Shown here in pieces: positions 1 to 10,014 of a stretch of DNA of 64,000 nt. The notes beneath the pieces were generated by a model. The model was given only the letters and a program-made list of their open reading frames with translations, was not told where the DNA came from and did no database searches. The stretch is taken from assembly GCF_017183135.1 (NCBI RefSeq), contig NZ_JADDXW010000004.1:236074-300073 (forward strand), given 5' to 3'. A program made the translations under genes and the position numbers. The number at the start of each line of letters is the position of its first letter. The stretch's first letter is position 1. The stretch comes from Aurantimonas marina (lineage in GTDB: Bacteria; Pseudomonadota; Alphaproteobacteria; Rhizobiales; Rhizobiaceae).

Positions 1-19
1 ATGATGTAGGGAGGCACCC

Positions 20-577
20 ATGCGCCGTCTGGCGACGACCCTGACACTGAGTGCCTGGACGGGGTTCACCGCTCTCACAGGCCTGCGCCTCGCTCAAGAG
101 GCAGGGATGCTGGACAGTCTCGCGGGCGACGGGTGGGGCGGTTTGCTGGCCCTGATGCCCATTCCTCTCGAGTTCGGCCTACTTCCGCATCAGGCGCTCG
201 CCTTCGCCGCGGTGTTCGCCGCGTTGGCGATCGGTTTCGGCATGGGGATCGCCGGCTTGAACGCATCTTCGGCAGCTGCTGCGCGCCGGGCCGAGCCGGT
301 CGCTGGCGCCGTGCTTGTCGCGCTCGTCGCACTATGTGCATCGGCGGCACTGACGGGTTCGCCGCTCGCCGCGGTCTTCGGAGAGGGGCCGGGCTTCCTC
401 GTCTCGGTGGCGTTCACTTTCGGGGCATTGCTCTTCGACCATCTGATGGAAGTCGAGGAAGATGGCGCCGACGACGCGACGTTCGAGGCGATCCTCCAGT
501 CCATCCGAGCAGCTGAGCGCAGGGCGTTGATCGAGAATCAGCGGTCGTCGACATTAGAAGAAAGCGATGACCGCTGA
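20..577 (+). CDS. Membrane protein of unknown function
   Basis: A 185-residue protein that I do not recognise. It has several hydrophobic stretches (roughly residues 5-25, 58-80, 94-112 and 122-140) rich in Ala, Leu and Gly, followed by an acidic and then polar cytoplasmic-looking tail, so it is probably a small integral membrane protein. A GGGAGG ribosome-binding site lies a few bases before the ATG. Its stop codon overlaps the ATG of the next gene (TGATG), so the two are very likely co-transcribed and translationally coupled. The short ATG-ATG-TAG at bases 1-9 may be the end of another upstream reading frame, but the window starts too late to tell. Confidence 0.75.
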   Translation: MRRLATTLTLSAWTGFTALTGLRLAQEAGMLDSLAGDGWGGLLALMPIPLEFGLLPHQALAFAAVFAALAIGFGMGIAGLNASSAAAARRAEPVAGAVLVALVALCASAALTGSPLAAVFGEGPGFLVSVAFTFGALLFDHLMEVEEDGADDATFEAILQSIRAAERRALIENQRSSTLEESDDR

Positions 578-915
578 TGCGTAAACTTCTTGCCCTTTGG
601 CTCGGCCCGCTGGCATTCTTCTGGGGCTGGTATTTCCTGTCGCTCAACGATCTGGGCGGAGTGTTCTTCTCCCGCGCGCTGCATGATCAGGTCTTCGGCA
701 TGTATGGGGCGATGCTGGGTCTCGATCCGGCCGCCATTCCCGGCATGATCGCTGAGGCCCTCGTCGTCGACAGTTTGATTCTCGGGGCGATCGTGGCATT
801 CCGCAGGCGCCGCAAGATCGCCGCCTGGTGGGAGCGGCGCCGGACATCCGAGCCCGCCGCGCTTGCGGGGATGGCCTACGCCCGCAGCGACGAAAGTCTG
901 TCGAGCGCGCCCTGA
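577..915 (+). CDS. DUF6105-like small membrane protein
   Basis: A 112-residue protein beginning [20 protein letters not shown], then a short loop, a second hydrophobic segment (about residues 58-76) and an Arg-rich stretch. The start resembles the DUF6105 family of Hyphomicrobiales, whose function is unknown; this is recognition by eye. It is coupled to the preceding membrane protein by a TGATG overlap. Its last 40 bases overlap tail-to-tail with the end of ruvX on the other strand, so the exact C-terminus is constrained by both genes. Confidence 0.75.
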   Translation: MRKLLALWLGPLAFFWGWYFLSLNDLGGVFFSRALHDQVFGMYGAMLGLDPAAIPGMIAEALVVDSLILGAIVAFRRRRKIAAWWERRRTSEPAALAGMAYARSDESLSSAP

Positions 916-1346
916 AGGATGAAGGCCGCCGCAGCCGAATCGATCCGCTCGGCGCGTTTGCGGCGCGAGACGTCCGCTTCCAGCAAGCCGCGTTCCGCCG
1001 CCACCGTCGACAGCCGCTCATCCCACAGGAGCACCGGACGCGGATCGAACTGCGCGTAATTGCGCACGAAAGCTCGGGTCGACTGGGCCCGAGGTCCCTC
1101 GGAACCGTCCATATTGAGGGGCAAGCCGGTCACGATTCCGGCGACGCGGTCGCTATCCAGAGCTGCTAGCAGTGTCTTGGCGTCGATCGTGAACTTGACC
1201 CGCCGGATCACCTTGCGCGGCGTGGCGAAGCCCTGTCCGAGATCCGAGACGGCGAGCCCGATGGTCTTGGTCCCGAGGTCGATCCCGGCGATCGTTGCGC
1301 CTTCCGGCACATTTGCGGCAAACTCATCGATTGCGAGGATGGGCAT
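876..1346 (-). CDS. ruvX: Putative pre-16S rRNA nuclease / Holliday junction resolvase-like RuvX (YqgF)
   Basis: A 156-residue protein of the YqgF family, an RNase H-fold nuclease implicated in trimming the 5' end of 16S rRNA and formerly called a putative Holliday junction resolvase. Visible motifs are [15 protein letters not shown] at residues 21-35 with the first catalytic Asp, [12 protein letters not shown] with the second acidic residue, LLWDERLST, and the closing ERIDSAAA motif with the last Asp. Length is normal for the family. The gene stands alone on the minus strand and converges with the DUF6105-like gene, overlapping it by 40 bases. Confidence 0.93.
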   Translation of the reverse strand: MPILAIDEFAANVPEGATIAGIDLGTKTIGLAVSDLGQGFATPRKVIRRVKFTIDAKTLLAALDSDRVAGIVTGLPLNMDGSEGPRAQSTRAFVRNYAQFDPRPVLLWDERLSTVAAERGLLEADVSRRKRAERIDSAAAAFILQGALDRLSSLRA

Positions 1347-1445
1347 TGCAAATCCTTGACCGTTCCGCCTTCACGCGCAGTTAGCACGGCGAGCGCAGAC
1401 GATGGCAAACCTCCCGGTTTTCTCTCCACGGCAAGGAGCAGCTTC

Positions 1446-2147
1446 ATGAAGATCACCTATTTCGGCCATTCCGCATTTCGAATCGAGACGGGCGCTTCGG
1501 TTATCCTGATCGACCCGTTCCTGACGGGGAATCCGCATTTCAAGGGCGATGTGGCCGCTGCAACCGAAGGCGTGACGCATATCGTTCTTAGCCATGGCCA
1601 CGCCGATCATGTCGGCGACACGGTGGAACTGGCCAAACGCCACGGCTGCAAAGTCGTCGGCAATTTCGAGCTGGTGAACTGGCTGGGCAAGCAGGGCGCC
1701 GGGAACGGCGAAGGGGGAAACACCGGCGGCACGATCGCTTTCGACGATTTCACCGTGACCTTCACCCAGGCGTTCCATTCCTCAGGCCATGTCGAGGAGA
1801 ATGGGACCGTGACCTATCTCGGTATGCCGAACGGGCTCGTCTTCCACTTCGACGACGGCCCGACGGTCTATCATATGGGCGACACCGACATTTTCGCCGA
1901 CATGGCGCTGATCGAGGAGTTGCACGCGCCGAAGATCGCGATGGTGCCCGTCGGCGATCGCTTCACCATGGGCGCGGCGGTGGCGGCCCTGGCCTGCCGA
2001 CGCTACTTCAACTTCGATACGATCGTGCCGATCCACTGGGGTACATTCCCTATTCTGGACGCGACGCCGGACAAATTTGCGGAAGCGATGGAAGGCGACG
2101 CGGGCAAGATCCGCAATCCCACGATCGGCGAAGCCTTTGCGGTCTGA
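1446..2147 (+). CDS. UPF0173-type metal-dependent hydrolase (MBL fold)
   Basis: A 233-residue metallo-beta-lactamase-fold protein. The start [16 protein letters not shown] is the usual N-terminus of the UPF0173 (YtkL-like) family, which is why the ATG at 1446 is preferred over an in-frame start 90 bases upstream; an AGGAGC-like ribosome-binding site precedes it. The metal-binding motif HGHADH sits about residue 60, a further ligand region is YHMGDTD, and IPIHWGTF is near the C-terminus. The substrate of this family is unknown. The upstream neighbour ruvX is divergent, with about 100 bases between them. Confidence 0.9.
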   Translation: MKITYFGHSAFRIETGASVILIDPFLTGNPHFKGDVAAATEGVTHIVLSHGHADHVGDTVELAKRHGCKVVGNFELVNWLGKQGAGNGEGGNTGGTIAFDDFTVTFTQAFHSSGHVEENGTVTYLGMPNGLVFHFDDGPTVYHMGDTDIFADMALIEELHAPKIAMVPVGDRFTMGAAVAALACRRYFNFDTIVPIHWGTFPILDATPDKFAEAMEGDAGKIRNPTIGEAFAV

Positions 2148-2275
2148 GCGGTTTTGCCGCCAGACCGTCCGTCGGGCCGGCGTGAGGATGATGGACGGGA
2201 TGCGCCCGCGCCGTTGCCTCGTGCCGGCCACGCCGCTATAGCTCGCGAAAATCTTGTCACAACCATAGGGCCGCA

Positions 2276-2563
2276 ATGTCCGTCGATGCCAATACTGTCC
2301 GTCGGGTCGCCCGGCTGGCCCGAATCGCCGTTACCGAAGACGACGTCGCGGCTATGGAGGGCGACCTCAATGCCATCCTCGGTTTCGTGGAGCATCTCGG
2401 CGAGGTCGACGTCGAAGGCGTCGAGCCGATGACCTCCGTGATCCCGATAACGATGAAGAAGCGCGCCGATGTCGTTACTGACGGGGCAAAGGCCGATGAC
2501 ATCATGGCCAATGCGCCGGTGAGCGACGACCATTTCTTCGTCGTGCCAAAGGTGGTGGAATAG
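2276..2563 (+). CDS. gatC: Aspartyl/glutamyl-tRNA(Asn/Gln) amidotransferase subunit C
   Basis: A 95-residue GatC, the small subunit that wraps around and stabilises GatA-GatB in the complex converting Glu-tRNA(Gln), and often Asp-tRNA(Asn), to the amidated form. It shows the family's [12 protein letters not shown] opening, the central [20 protein letters not shown] and the R-x-D-V segment. It is the first gene of the gatC-gatA-gatB cluster; the next reading frame begins six bases after its stop. Confidence 0.95.
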   Translation: MSVDANTVRRVARLARIAVTEDDVAAMEGDLNAILGFVEHLGEVDVEGVEPMTSVIPITMKKRADVVTDGAKADDIMANAPVSDDHFFVVPKVVE

Positions 2564-2569
2564 GGGGCG

Positions 2570-3036
2570 ATGGCCGTTACGATCGCGGTGGAATCGGCGC
2601 TCCAGGATGAGGTGCGGATACTGGTCGCCAGCCTCAATGGCTATCTGAAACCGCTCTCGCCCCCGGAGTTTCAGTTCCAGCTGACGGCCGAACAGATGGC
2701 GGATGAGGATACCACCGTGTTTGTCGTGCGCGACGACACTGGCGAAGCTGCCGGCATTGGCGCGTTGAAAGTGCATGATGCGGCGCTTGGCGAGGTCAAG
2801 CGAATGTTCACGACACCAGCTGTACGCGGCAGTGGTGCGGGTTGGAAAATTCTGCGGGCGATCGAAACCAGGGCACACGATCTCGGTCTTGCCCGGCTGG
2901 TTTTCGAAACCGGGTCGACCACGGACTTCGAACAGCCTGGGCGCTCTAGGAGCGCTCGGGCTTCACACGCTGCGGCCCCGTCCTCGACTATCCGGATTCC
3001 GCCTACAATTGCTTTTACGAAAAGACCCTGACCTGA
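2570..3036 (+). pseudogene. GNAT acetyltransferase broken by frameshift and nonsense change
   Basis: The first 121 codons encode a good GNAT N-acetyltransferase, including [18 protein letters not shown], the acetyl-CoA binding motif A, and [10 protein letters not shown]. After TDFE (to base 2932) the frame departs from the family. The expected C-terminus is encoded one frame over: [18 protein letters not shown] followed by [10 protein letters not shown], ending in TGA at 3034-3036. In that frame the codon where the family has Tyr is TAG at 2947-2949. So a one-base loss near 2932-2935 plus a Tyr-to-stop change are both needed to explain the sequence. The shifted frame stays open to 3031, giving a 153-residue product with a foreign tail. 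It lies between gatC and gatA, and its ancestral stop overlaps the gatA ATG. Confidence 0.75.
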
Positions 3037-4517
3037 TGAATGATCTGACTTCACTGACCATTGCGGAAGCGCGCGGCAAGCTGGCGTCCAAGGACATCGG
3101 TGCCGTCGAGTTGACCGACGCCTATCTGACGGCGATCGACCAAGCCAATGGCGCGCTCAATGCCTATGTCGCGGTGACGGCCGACAAGGCGCGCGACATG
3201 GCAAAGGCGTCCGAGACGCGCCTTGCCAGGGGCGAGGGCGGGGCGCTCGAGGGCATTCCGCTCGGCATCAAGGATCTGTTCGCGACCGAAGGTGTCCATA
3301 CCCAGGCCTGCAGCCACATTCTCGACGGCTTCAAGCCACGCTACGAATCCACCGTCACGGCCCATCTGTGGGCCGATGGCGCGGTGATGCTCGGCAAACT
3401 CAACATGGACGAGTTCGCCATGGGCTCGTCGAACGAGACGTCCTATTACGGCCCGGTCAAGAACCCCTGGCGGAAGAAGGGCTCCAATCTCGACCTCGTG
3501 CCCGGCGGCTCGTCCGGCGGCTCGGCCGCGGCGGTGGCGGCGCATCTTTGCGCCGGCGCGACAGCGACGGACACCGGCGGCTCGATCCGCCAGCCGGCCG
3601 CCTTCACCGGCACCGTCGGCATCAAGCCGACCTATGGGCGCTGCTCGCGCTGGGGCACCGTTGCCTTTGCTTCCTCGCTCGACCAGGCCGGCCCGATCGC
3701 CCGCGACGTTCGCGACGCGGCGATCCTGTTGAGGTCGATGGCCTCCGTCGATCCGAAGGACACGACCTCGGTCGACCGAGAGGTGCCGGACTACGCGGCG
3801 GCCATCGGCCGTTCGGTGAAGGGGCTCAGGATCGGCATCCCGAAGGAATACCGGGTCGAGGGCATGCCGGGCGAGATCGAAACCCTGTGGCAGCAGGGCA
3901 TCGCCTGGCTGAAGGACGCTGGCGCCGAGATCGTCGATGTCTCGCTGCCGCACACGAAGTATGCGCTGCCGGCCTATTACATCGTCGCGCCTGCCGAAGC
4001 GTCGTCCAATCTGGCGCGCTATGACGGTGTGCGCTACGGGCTGCGGGTGCCGGGCAAGGACATCGCGGATATGTACGAGAAGACCCGCGCCGAGGGTTTC
4101 GGCCGCGAGGTCAAGCGCCGCGTCATGATCGGCACCTATGTGCTGTCGTCCGGCTATTACGATGCGTACTATCTCCGCGCGCAAAAAGTCCGGACCTTGA
4201 TCAAGCGCGATTTCGAGACCGTCTATGCCGAGGGCATCGACGCGCTGCTGACGCCGGCGACGCCCTCGGCGGCCTTCGGCATCGCCGACCAGGACATGGC
4301 CTCGGATCCTGTGAAGATGTATCTCAACGACATCTTTACGGTGACGGTGAATATGGCCGGCTTGCCGGGGATCGCAGTGCCGGCCGGGCTGACGGGCGAC
4401 GGGCTGCCGCTGGGGCTGCAACTGATCGGCCGGCCCTTCGATGAGGAGACCCTGTTCGCGCTCGGATCGGTGATCGAGCAGGCGGCCGGACGGTTCGAGC
4501 CGGCGAGATGGTGGTGA
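3036..4517 (+). CDS. gatA: Glutamyl-tRNA(Gln) amidotransferase subunit A
   Basis: A 493-residue amidase-signature protein that hydrolyses glutamine and supplies ammonia to GatB for transamidation of mischarged tRNA. The Ser-cisSer-Lys triad is readable: Lys79 in GIPLGIKD, Ser159 in PGGSSGGS and Ser183 in [10 protein letters not shown]. The start [16 protein letters not shown] fits the family, and its ATG overlaps the ancestral stop of the degenerate GNAT frame, showing tight packing of the operon. The C-terminus ([19 protein letters not shown]) is complete. Confidence 0.97.
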   Translation: MNDLTSLTIAEARGKLASKDIGAVELTDAYLTAIDQANGALNAYVAVTADKARDMAKASETRLARGEGGALEGIPLGIKDLFATEGVHTQACSHILDGFKPRYESTVTAHLWADGAVMLGKLNMDEFAMGSSNETSYYGPVKNPWRKKGSNLDLVPGGSSGGSAAAVAAHLCAGATATDTGGSIRQPAAFTGTVGIKPTYGRCSRWGTVAFASSLDQAGPIARDVRDAAILLRSMASVDPKDTTSVDREVPDYAAAIGRSVKGLRIGIPKEYRVEGMPGEIETLWQQGIAWLKDAGAEIVDVSLPHTKYALPAYYIVAPAEASSNLARYDGVRYGLRVPGKDIADMYEKTRAEGFGREVKRRVMIGTYVLSSGYYDAYYLRAQKVRTLIKRDFETVYAEGIDALLTPATPSAAFGIADQDMASDPVKMYLNDIFTVTVNMAGLPGIAVPAGLTGDGLPLGLQLIGRPFDEETLFALGSVIEQAAGRFEPARWW

Positions 4518-4562
4518 ATTTGAGTGCGAGATTGGCGGTTGAGGGAAAGGCGCGGACCGACG

Positions 4563-4859
4563 ATGCGGCGTCAACCAACTAACTGTGGCTCGATGGCAGA
4601 GTTGAGAGCCGAAATCGACCGGCTTGACGGCGAAATCTTTGACTTGTTCGCCGAACGGATGCGCTACATCCGCCGGGCGGCCGATATCAAGCGCGAAGCG
4701 AACATTCCGGCGGATGTGCCGGAGCGAGTGGATGAAGTGATATTCAACGCCCGAACCCATGCGGCCGAGCGCGGCCTCGACCCCGACCTCTATGGTACAT
4801 TCTGGGAACGTCTGGTGCGGGCCGCGATCGCCGTTGAAAAATCATTGCTTGGACGATGA
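4563..4859 (+). CDS. Chorismate mutase (AroQ class, monofunctional)
   Basis: A protein of about 98 residues, all-helical in appearance, matching short AroQ-class chorismate mutases that convert chorismate to prephenate for Phe and Tyr synthesis. LRAEIDRLDGEIFDLFAER with a following RMRYIRRAADIK supplies the conserved Arg and Lys that bind the substrate, and ERVDEVIFNAR forms the second helix. In-frame ATGs at 4524, 4563 and 4594 (MAELRAEI) are possible; the later two give the family's normal length. It lies between gatA and gatB and may share their transcript. The class assignment is firm; whether it is the cell's main enzyme cannot be seen. Confidence 0.85.
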   Translation: MRRQPTNCGSMAELRAEIDRLDGEIFDLFAERMRYIRRAADIKREANIPADVPERVDEVIFNARTHAAERGLDPDLYGTFWERLVRAAIAVEKSLLGR

Positions 4860-4965
4860 TGGAAGCGGATAGGAACCGCGAGCCGTTGAATCCCAGCCAA
4901 GCTTGAACCGCACAAACGATTGTTCTAGCCAGTTCGCGACCCGCGCATCCTTGTGAAAGCCGACT

Positions 4966-6465
4966 ATGACCCTTGTCGATACCCGCACCCCCGATCCAAA
5001 GAACTTCATCTCCGGTGCCGCTGGCGACTGGGAGATCGTCATCGGCATGGAGGTTCACGCCCAGGTATCGTCGGAGGCCAAGCTGTTTTCCGGCGCGTCC
5101 GCCGCATATGGCGGCGAGGCCAATGACCACGTCAGCCTCGTCGACGCGGCGATGCCCGGCATGCTGCCGGTGATCAACGAGGAGTGCGTGCGCCAGGCAG
5201 TCCGCACGGGGCTTGGCCTCAAGGCAGAGATCAAGCACCGCTCGGTGTTCGACCGGAAGAACTACTTCTATCCGGATCTGCCGCAGGGCTACCAGATCTC
5301 GCAGTTCAAGGACCCGATCGTGGGCGAGGGGGTCGTCAGCGTCTCGATCGGACCGAACTCGAAAGGCGACTTCGAGGAAATCGAGGTTGGAATCGAGCGA
5401 CTGCATCTGGAACAGGACGCGGGCAAGTCGATGCACGATCAGCATCCGACCATGTCGTTCGTCGATCTCAACCGCTCGGGCGTCGCGCTGATGGAGATCG
5501 TGTCGAAGCCCGATATGCGTTCGGCCGACGAGGCGAAGGCCTATCTGACCAAGCTGCGCACGATCCTGCGCTATCTCGGCACCTGCGACGGCAACATGGA
5601 CGAAGGCTCGATGCGCGCCGATGTCAACGTCTCGGTGCGCCGTCCGGGGGGCGCCTTCGGTACCCGCTGCGAGATCAAGAACGTCAACTCGATCCGCTTC
5701 GTCGGCCAGTCGATCGAAGCGGAGGCCCGGCGTCAGATCGCGATCATCGAGGACGGCGGCACCATCGACCAGGAGACGCGGCTGTTCGATCCGGTCAAGG
5801 GCGAGACGCGGGCGATGCGCACCAAGGAAGACGCGCATGACTACCGCTATTTCCCCGATCCGGACCTGTTGCCGCTGGAATTCGACCAGGCCTATATCGA
5901 CGCGCTGCTGAAGGAACTACCGGAGCTCCCCGACGACAAGAAGAACCGGTTGATCAAAGACGCCGGGCTGTCGCCCTACGACGCTTCCATCCTCGTTTCC
6001 GAAAAGGCGATCGCCGACTTCTTCGAGAAGGTCGCCGACGGCCGCGACGCCAAGCAGGCCGCCAACTGGACCATCAACGACCTGCTCGGGGCGCTGAACA
6101 AGGCCGGCAAGGGGATCGACGAATCGCCTGTCTCGGCCGAGCAACTCGGCGCGATCCTCGACCTGATCCGCGAAGGCACGATCTCCGGCAAGATCGCCAA
6201 GGACCTCTTCGAGATCGTCTGGAACGAGGGGGGTAATCCCCAGCAGCTCGTCGAAGAGCGGGGCATGAAGCAGGTGACCGACACCGGAGCGATCGAAAAG
6301 GCGGTGGACGAGGTGATTGCCGCCAATCCCGACAAGGTCAGCCAAGCCATGGCGAAGCCGACGATGGCCGGCTGGTTCGTCGGCCAGGTGATGAAGGCGA
6401 CGGGCGGCAAGGCCAATCCCCAGGCGGTGAACGCGCTGGTGAAGGCGAAGCTCGGGCTCGAATGA
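4966..6465 (+). CDS. gatB: Aspartyl/glutamyl-tRNA(Asn/Gln) amidotransferase subunit B
   Basis: A 499-residue GatB that binds the mischarged tRNA, phosphorylates the side chain with ATP and transfers ammonia delivered from GatA. The cradle domain shows [18 protein letters not shown], the characteristic [20 protein letters not shown] (just under residue 100), [12 protein letters not shown] and [11 protein letters not shown]. The C-terminal YqeY-like helical domain ends in [17 protein letters not shown]. Its stop overlaps the start of the following GNAT gene (ATGA). Confidence 0.97.
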   Translation: MTLVDTRTPDPKNFISGAAGDWEIVIGMEVHAQVSSEAKLFSGASAAYGGEANDHVSLVDAAMPGMLPVINEECVRQAVRTGLGLKAEIKHRSVFDRKNYFYPDLPQGYQISQFKDPIVGEGVVSVSIGPNSKGDFEEIEVGIERLHLEQDAGKSMHDQHPTMSFVDLNRSGVALMEIVSKPDMRSADEAKAYLTKLRTILRYLGTCDGNMDEGSMRADVNVSVRRPGGAFGTRCEIKNVNSIRFVGQSIEAEARRQIAIIEDGGTIDQETRLFDPVKGETRAMRTKEDAHDYRYFPDPDLLPLEFDQAYIDALLKELPELPDDKKNRLIKDAGLSPYDASILVSEKAIADFFEKVADGRDAKQAANWTINDLLGALNKAGKGIDESPVSAEQLGAILDLIREGTISGKIAKDLFEIVWNEGGNPQQLVEERGMKQVTDTGAIEKAVDEVIAANPDKVSQAMAKPTMAGWFVGQVMKATGGKANPQAVNALVKAKLGLE

Positions 6466-6965
6466 CGCCGTTTTACATCCGCACGGCCGGACCGCGCGAT
6501 CTGCAGTCGATCAGCGACCTTCTTCGCGAAACCTGGCACGCGACCTATGACGGCATCTACGGCGCGGCGAGGGTGTCGGAACTCACCGCCTCATGGCACT
6601 CCGTCGACGCACTGAAGCCCCGGCTCGGGCGTCTGAATTCCGAGTTTCTGGTCGCCGACGACGGTGAGCGGCTAGGCGGAATGGCCTTCGCCGCCGCGAC
6701 CGAAGGAAGTGGCAGGACGGTGATCCTGCACCAGCTCTACGTTCGGCCCGGCTGTCAGCGGGCCGGCATCGGCCGGAGCCTGCTCGCCGAAATCGAGGGC
6801 TGTTTCCCACAAGCGAACCGGCTGCGGCTCGAAGTCGAGGAGGCCAACGAACCGGCGATTCGCTTCTACCGGAGCGCAGGATTCGCGTGTGCGGGATCGA
6901 CTGCCAATTGCTGCGACGACACATCGGGAATCCCCGCCGCGGTCTATGAAAAGGGCCTGACCTGA
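6462..6965 (+). CDS. GNAT family N-acetyltransferase
   Basis: A 167-residue acetyltransferase. The acetyl-CoA loop is seen as [19 protein letters not shown], followed by [21 protein letters not shown], the usual beta5/alpha4 region. The opening [29 protein letters not shown] resembles the RimI-like group acting on small molecules or protein N-termini, but the substrate cannot be predicted. It is translationally coupled to gatB by an ATGA overlap. Unlike the GNAT gene upstream of gatA, this one is intact. Confidence 0.88.
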   Translation: MTPFYIRTAGPRDLQSISDLLRETWHATYDGIYGAARVSELTASWHSVDALKPRLGRLNSEFLVADDGERLGGMAFAAATEGSGRTVILHQLYVRPGCQRAGIGRSLLAEIEGCFPQANRLRLEVEEANEPAIRFYRSAGFACAGSTANCCDDTSGIPAAVYEKGLT

Positions 6966-7068
6966 CCGCTCGCGGCCGGGTGGACATTTCTCCCTTGCGG
7001 CAGCATAACGAGCCGGCATCGCGACGGCCCGCATCGAGACGGCCAGCATCGAGACGGATTGATATCCC

Positions 7069-7449
7069 ATGAAGGAATGGCTGCTTCAGATTTTCACCTG
7101 GTGGAACGGTCAGACCATCGGCACCCGGTTTTTCACCTGGCGGTTCGGCCAGAGCGTCGGCGAGGATCATCTGGGCAATGTCTACTACCAGAACGCGGAC
7201 GGCTCCAAGCGCTGGGTGATCTACAACGGACCGGCGGAGGCCTCGGCCATTCCCCCTGGCTGGCATGGCTGGATGCATCACCGCGTCGAGACGCCGCCGT
7301 CGCAAGAAGACTACGTCCCTCGCACCTGGCAGAAGCCGCACCAGCCGAACCAAACCGGCACCGCCTTGGCCTACCGGCCCAAAGGTTCGCTGCTCAATCC
7401 GGCGAAGCGTCCGCGTGTCACCGGAGATTACGACGCTTGGACGCCGTAA
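7069..7449 (+). CDS. NDUFA12-like complex I accessory subunit
   Basis: A 126-residue protein of the NDUFA12/B17.2 family, a supernumerary subunit of respiratory complex I shared by alphaproteobacteria and mitochondria. Recognisable are GTRFFTWRFGQSVGEDHLGNVYYQ, the KRWVIYNGPAEASAIPPGWHGWMHH core, and the C-terminal LLNPAKRPRVTGDYDAWTP. As is common in this group, it sits outside the nuo operon, next to the DUF2155 and aat genes. The preceding 100 bases contain a triplicated GCATCG(C/A)GACGG-like stretch (about 7017-7056). Confidence 0.95.
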   Translation: MKEWLLQIFTWWNGQTIGTRFFTWRFGQSVGEDHLGNVYYQNADGSKRWVIYNGPAEASAIPPGWHGWMHHRVETPPSQEDYVPRTWQKPHQPNQTGTALAYRPKGSLLNPAKRPRVTGDYDAWTP

Positions 7450-7634
7450 TCGGCGGCAAGGTACCTCGTTTATCGCGACCGTCTATGGACCGCCACCGGC
7501 CGAATTTCCCGATCTACCCCTGCGTCGGAAAAATGGCGGCGGTTCCATCCGCTCAATTATCTGCCGCAATGGTCTGCCACAGAGTGGTGCTGTCATGTCG
7601 GGACGGTGGATTTCGACACGTCGAGGAAGATTTG

Positions 7635-8042
7635 ATGAACAACCGCATTCTGGGTTCGATCTTGTTCGCCGCGACCCTAGGCTTGGGTTCCTCGCCGGCA
7701 GCGGCGCAGGAACGCGTCTCAAACCCGGTCGCGGTGTTTTCTGGTCTCGACAAGATCACCGGCCGGATCACCAGCTTCGATGTCTATATCGATGAGACGG
7801 TCCAGTTCGGCGCGCTGCAGGTCACGCCGAAAGTCTGCTACAGCAGCGCCGAGGGGCAGGTCGCCAAGACCGACGCGTTCGTGCAGGTCGACGAGATCAC
7901 GTTGCAACGCGATATCCGGCAGATTTTTTCCGGCTGGATGTTCGCCGATTCCCCCGGTCTCAACGCCGTCGAGCATCCAGTCTACGATGTTTGGTTGAAG
8001 AGCTGCAAGACCGATTCGGCGGTTCCCGCTCCGGAGGGGTAG
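7635..8042 (+). CDS. DUF2155 exported protein
   Basis: A 135-residue protein with an N-terminal Sec signal ([20 protein letters not shown], Ala-rich cleavage region near AAAQE). The remainder matches DUF2155: [20 protein letters not shown], then [14 protein letters not shown], and [10 protein letters not shown] with two conserved Cys that could pair in the periplasm. The family is of unknown function and in this order is linked to the NDUFA12-like and aat genes. The 185 bases between it and the NDUFA12-like gene hold nothing I can recognise. Its end overlaps the end of aat by 61 bases on the opposite strand. Confidence 0.9.
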   Translation: MNNRILGSILFAATLGLGSSPAAAQERVSNPVAVFSGLDKITGRITSFDVYIDETVQFGALQVTPKVCYSSAEGQVAKTDAFVQVDEITLQRDIRQIFSGWMFADSPGLNAVEHPVYDVWLKSCKTDSAVPAPEG

Positions 8043-8650
8043 AAGGTCGCGTCATCGGAGACCGCCTCCGCCAGAAGCACCTGATAGGCATCGCGATGCA
8101 CCTCGATCGCGCCGAACGAGGCGAGATGATCGGTGAGGAATTGCGTGTCGAGAAGGCGGTAATCGCCGCGGCTAAGGCGCTCCCACAGATAGGCGAGCGC
8201 AATCTTTGAGGCGTCGGTCCGGCGTGAGAACATGCTCTCACCAAAGAAGGCCGCGCCGAGCGAAACGCCATAGAGTCCCCCGACCAACTCCTCACCTTCC
8301 CAAGCTTCGACGGAATGCGCGAAGCCCTCGCGAAACAGCGACAGGATCAGCGACCGAATCTGGGAGTTGATCCAGGTTTGCGATCGGCCGGGGGCCGCCT
8401 CGGCACAACCGTCGACGACGGCCGGAAAGGCGGTGTCCACGCGGATATCGAACGGAGCGCGCCGGATCGTCTTGCGCAGGCTCCGGGACAGATGAAAGCG
8501 ATCCAGCGGCAAAATCCCGCGCTCGGTCGGGTCGATCCAGAAAATGCCGGGATCCTCGGCGGTTTCCGCCATCGGAAAGATCCCGCAGGCATAGGCCTTC
8601 AGGAGGATGCTCGGCGTGATCTCGAACCGCTGTCCGCCGCGCCGAACCAT
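7982..8650 (-). CDS. aat: Leucyl/phenylalanyl-tRNA--protein transferase
   Basis: A 222-residue Aat, which transfers Leu or Phe from tRNA onto N-terminal Arg or Lys of proteins and so marks them for ClpS/ClpAP degradation. Family motifs are [11 protein letters not shown], the [21 protein letters not shown] segment, [36 protein letters not shown] and [16 protein letters not shown]. It is the last gene of the minus-strand accB-accC-aat run, starting just four bases after the accC stop, and its 3' end overlaps the DUF2155 gene. Confidence 0.95.
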   Translation of the reverse strand: MVRRGGQRFEITPSILLKAYACGIFPMAETAEDPGIFWIDPTERGILPLDRFHLSRSLRKTIRRAPFDIRVDTAFPAVVDGCAEAAPGRSQTWINSQIRSLILSLFREGFAHSVEAWEGEELVGGLYGVSLGAAFFGESMFSRRTDASKIALAYLWERLSRGDYRLLDTQFLTDHLASFGAIEVHRDAYQVLLAEAVSDDATFYPSGAGTAESVLQLFNQTS

Positions 8651-8654
8651 GGCG

Positions 8655-10004
8655 TCAATCCGTTGCCTTGGCGGCGAGATGGTTTTCCAGCCAATGGATG
8701 TCGTAGTCGCCGGTGCCGATGTCGGGGTTGTTCACGAGGTCGCGGAACAGCGGCAGCGTCGTCTTGACGCCATCGACGACGATCTCGTCCAGTGCCCGGC
8801 GCAGCCGCATCATGCATTCGACGCGGTTGCGACCATGCACGATCAGCTTGCCGATCAGGCTGTCGTAGAAGGGCGGTATCGAGTAGCCTTGATAGACGCC
8901 GGAATCGACCCGAACGCCAAGTCCGCCGGGCATATGGTAATGAGTGATCTTGCCGGGCGAGGGGGCGAAGGTCTTCGGGTCCTCGGCGTTGATGCGGCAT
9001 TCGATGGCGTGGCCGGCGAACTGGATCTCCGACTGTTTGATGGACAGGCCCTGACCGCTGGCCACACGAATCTGTTCATGCACGAGGTCGAGACCGGTGA
9101 TGGCCTCGGTCACGGGGTGCTCGACCTGGAGACGGGTGTTCATTTCGATGAAATAGAACTCGCCGTTCTCATAGAGAAATTCGATCGTTCCCGCGCCCCG
9201 GTACCGAAGCTCGGACATGGCGTTCGCGCAGACGGTGCCAATCCTAGCGCGCTGCACATCGTCCAGCGCGGGCGAGTTCGCCTCTTCCCAGACCTTTTGA
9301 TGGCGACGCTGCAGCGAGCAGTCGCGTTCGCCCAGATGGATGGCGTTGCCTGCGCCGTCGCCGAAAACCTGCACTTCGATATGGCGCGGCTTTTCCAGAT
9401 ACTTCTCGAGATAGACCGCGTCGTCGCCGAAGGCCGATCCCGCTTCGGCGCGAGCGGTCGCGAGCGCGTTGGAAAGGTCGCCGGCCGAGTGGGCGACTTT
9501 CATGCCACGCCCGCCGCCTCCCGCGGATGCCTTCACCAGCACGGGAAAGCCGATGTTGTTGGCGATTTTCAGCGCTTGGTCGTCGTCGGTCACCGCACCC
9601 GGCGAGCCGGGAACGACCGGGATGCCGAGGCGCTTGGCGGTTCGCTTGGCCTCGATCTTGTCGCCCATGATTCGGATATGGTCGGCGGTGGGGCCGATGA
9701 AGGTGATGTTGTGTGCCTCGAGAATGTCGGCGAAGCGGGCGTTTTCGGACAAGAAACCGTAACCGGGGTGAACCGCGTCGGCTCCCGATATTTCGCAGGC
9801 GGCAACGATCTGGGGAATGTTGAGATAGCTGTCGCGCGCTGGCGGCGGTCCAATGCACACGCTTTCGTCAGCAAGACGCACATGCATCGCCGCGTTGTCT
9901 GCGGTCGAATGCACCGCGACAGTTGAGATGCCGAGTTCCTTGCAGGCGCGCAAGACTCGCAGCGCGATCTCGCCGCGATTGGCAATCAGAACCTTCTTGA
10001 CCAT
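8655..10004 (-). CDS. accC: Acetyl-CoA carboxylase, biotin carboxylase subunit
   Basis: A 449-residue ATP-grasp enzyme that carboxylates the biotin on AccB in the first committed step of fatty-acid synthesis. It shows [23 protein letters not shown] at the start, [22 protein letters not shown], the glycine-rich ATP loop [14 protein letters not shown], the catalytic [20 protein letters not shown] and [22 protein letters not shown]. Length equals the usual 446-450. It is ten bases downstream of accB in the same operon. Confidence 0.97.
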   Translation of the reverse strand: MVKKVLIANRGEIALRVLRACKELGISTVAVHSTADNAAMHVRLADESVCIGPPPARDSYLNIPQIVAACEISGADAVHPGYGFLSENARFADILEAHNITFIGPTADHIRIMGDKIEAKRTAKRLGIPVVPGSPGAVTDDDQALKIANNIGFPVLVKASAGGGGRGMKVAHSAGDLSNALATARAEAGSAFGDDAVYLEKYLEKPRHIEVQVFGDGAGNAIHLGERDCSLQRRHQKVWEEANSPALDDVQRARIGTVCANAMSELRYRGAGTIEFLYENGEFYFIEMNTRLQVEHPVTEAITGLDLVHEQIRVASGQGLSIKQSEIQFAGHAIECRINAEDPKTFAPSPGKITHYHMPGGLGVRVDSGVYQGYSIPPFYDSLIGKLIVHGRNRVECMMRLRRALDEIVVDGVKTTLPLFRDLVNNPDIGTGDYDIHWLENHLAAKATD

Positions 10005-10014
10005 CCCTTGCCCC

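Noticed and set aside
5184..5840. Long open frame inside gatB (+2 frame)
   Set aside because: Shadow of gatB in GC-rich DNA; Arg/Gly/Ala-rich translation without domains, while the gatB frame is fully conserved.
8607..9926. 439-codon frame opposite accC
   Set aside because: Antisense open frame created by codon bias of accC; the accC frame carries all ATP-grasp motifs.
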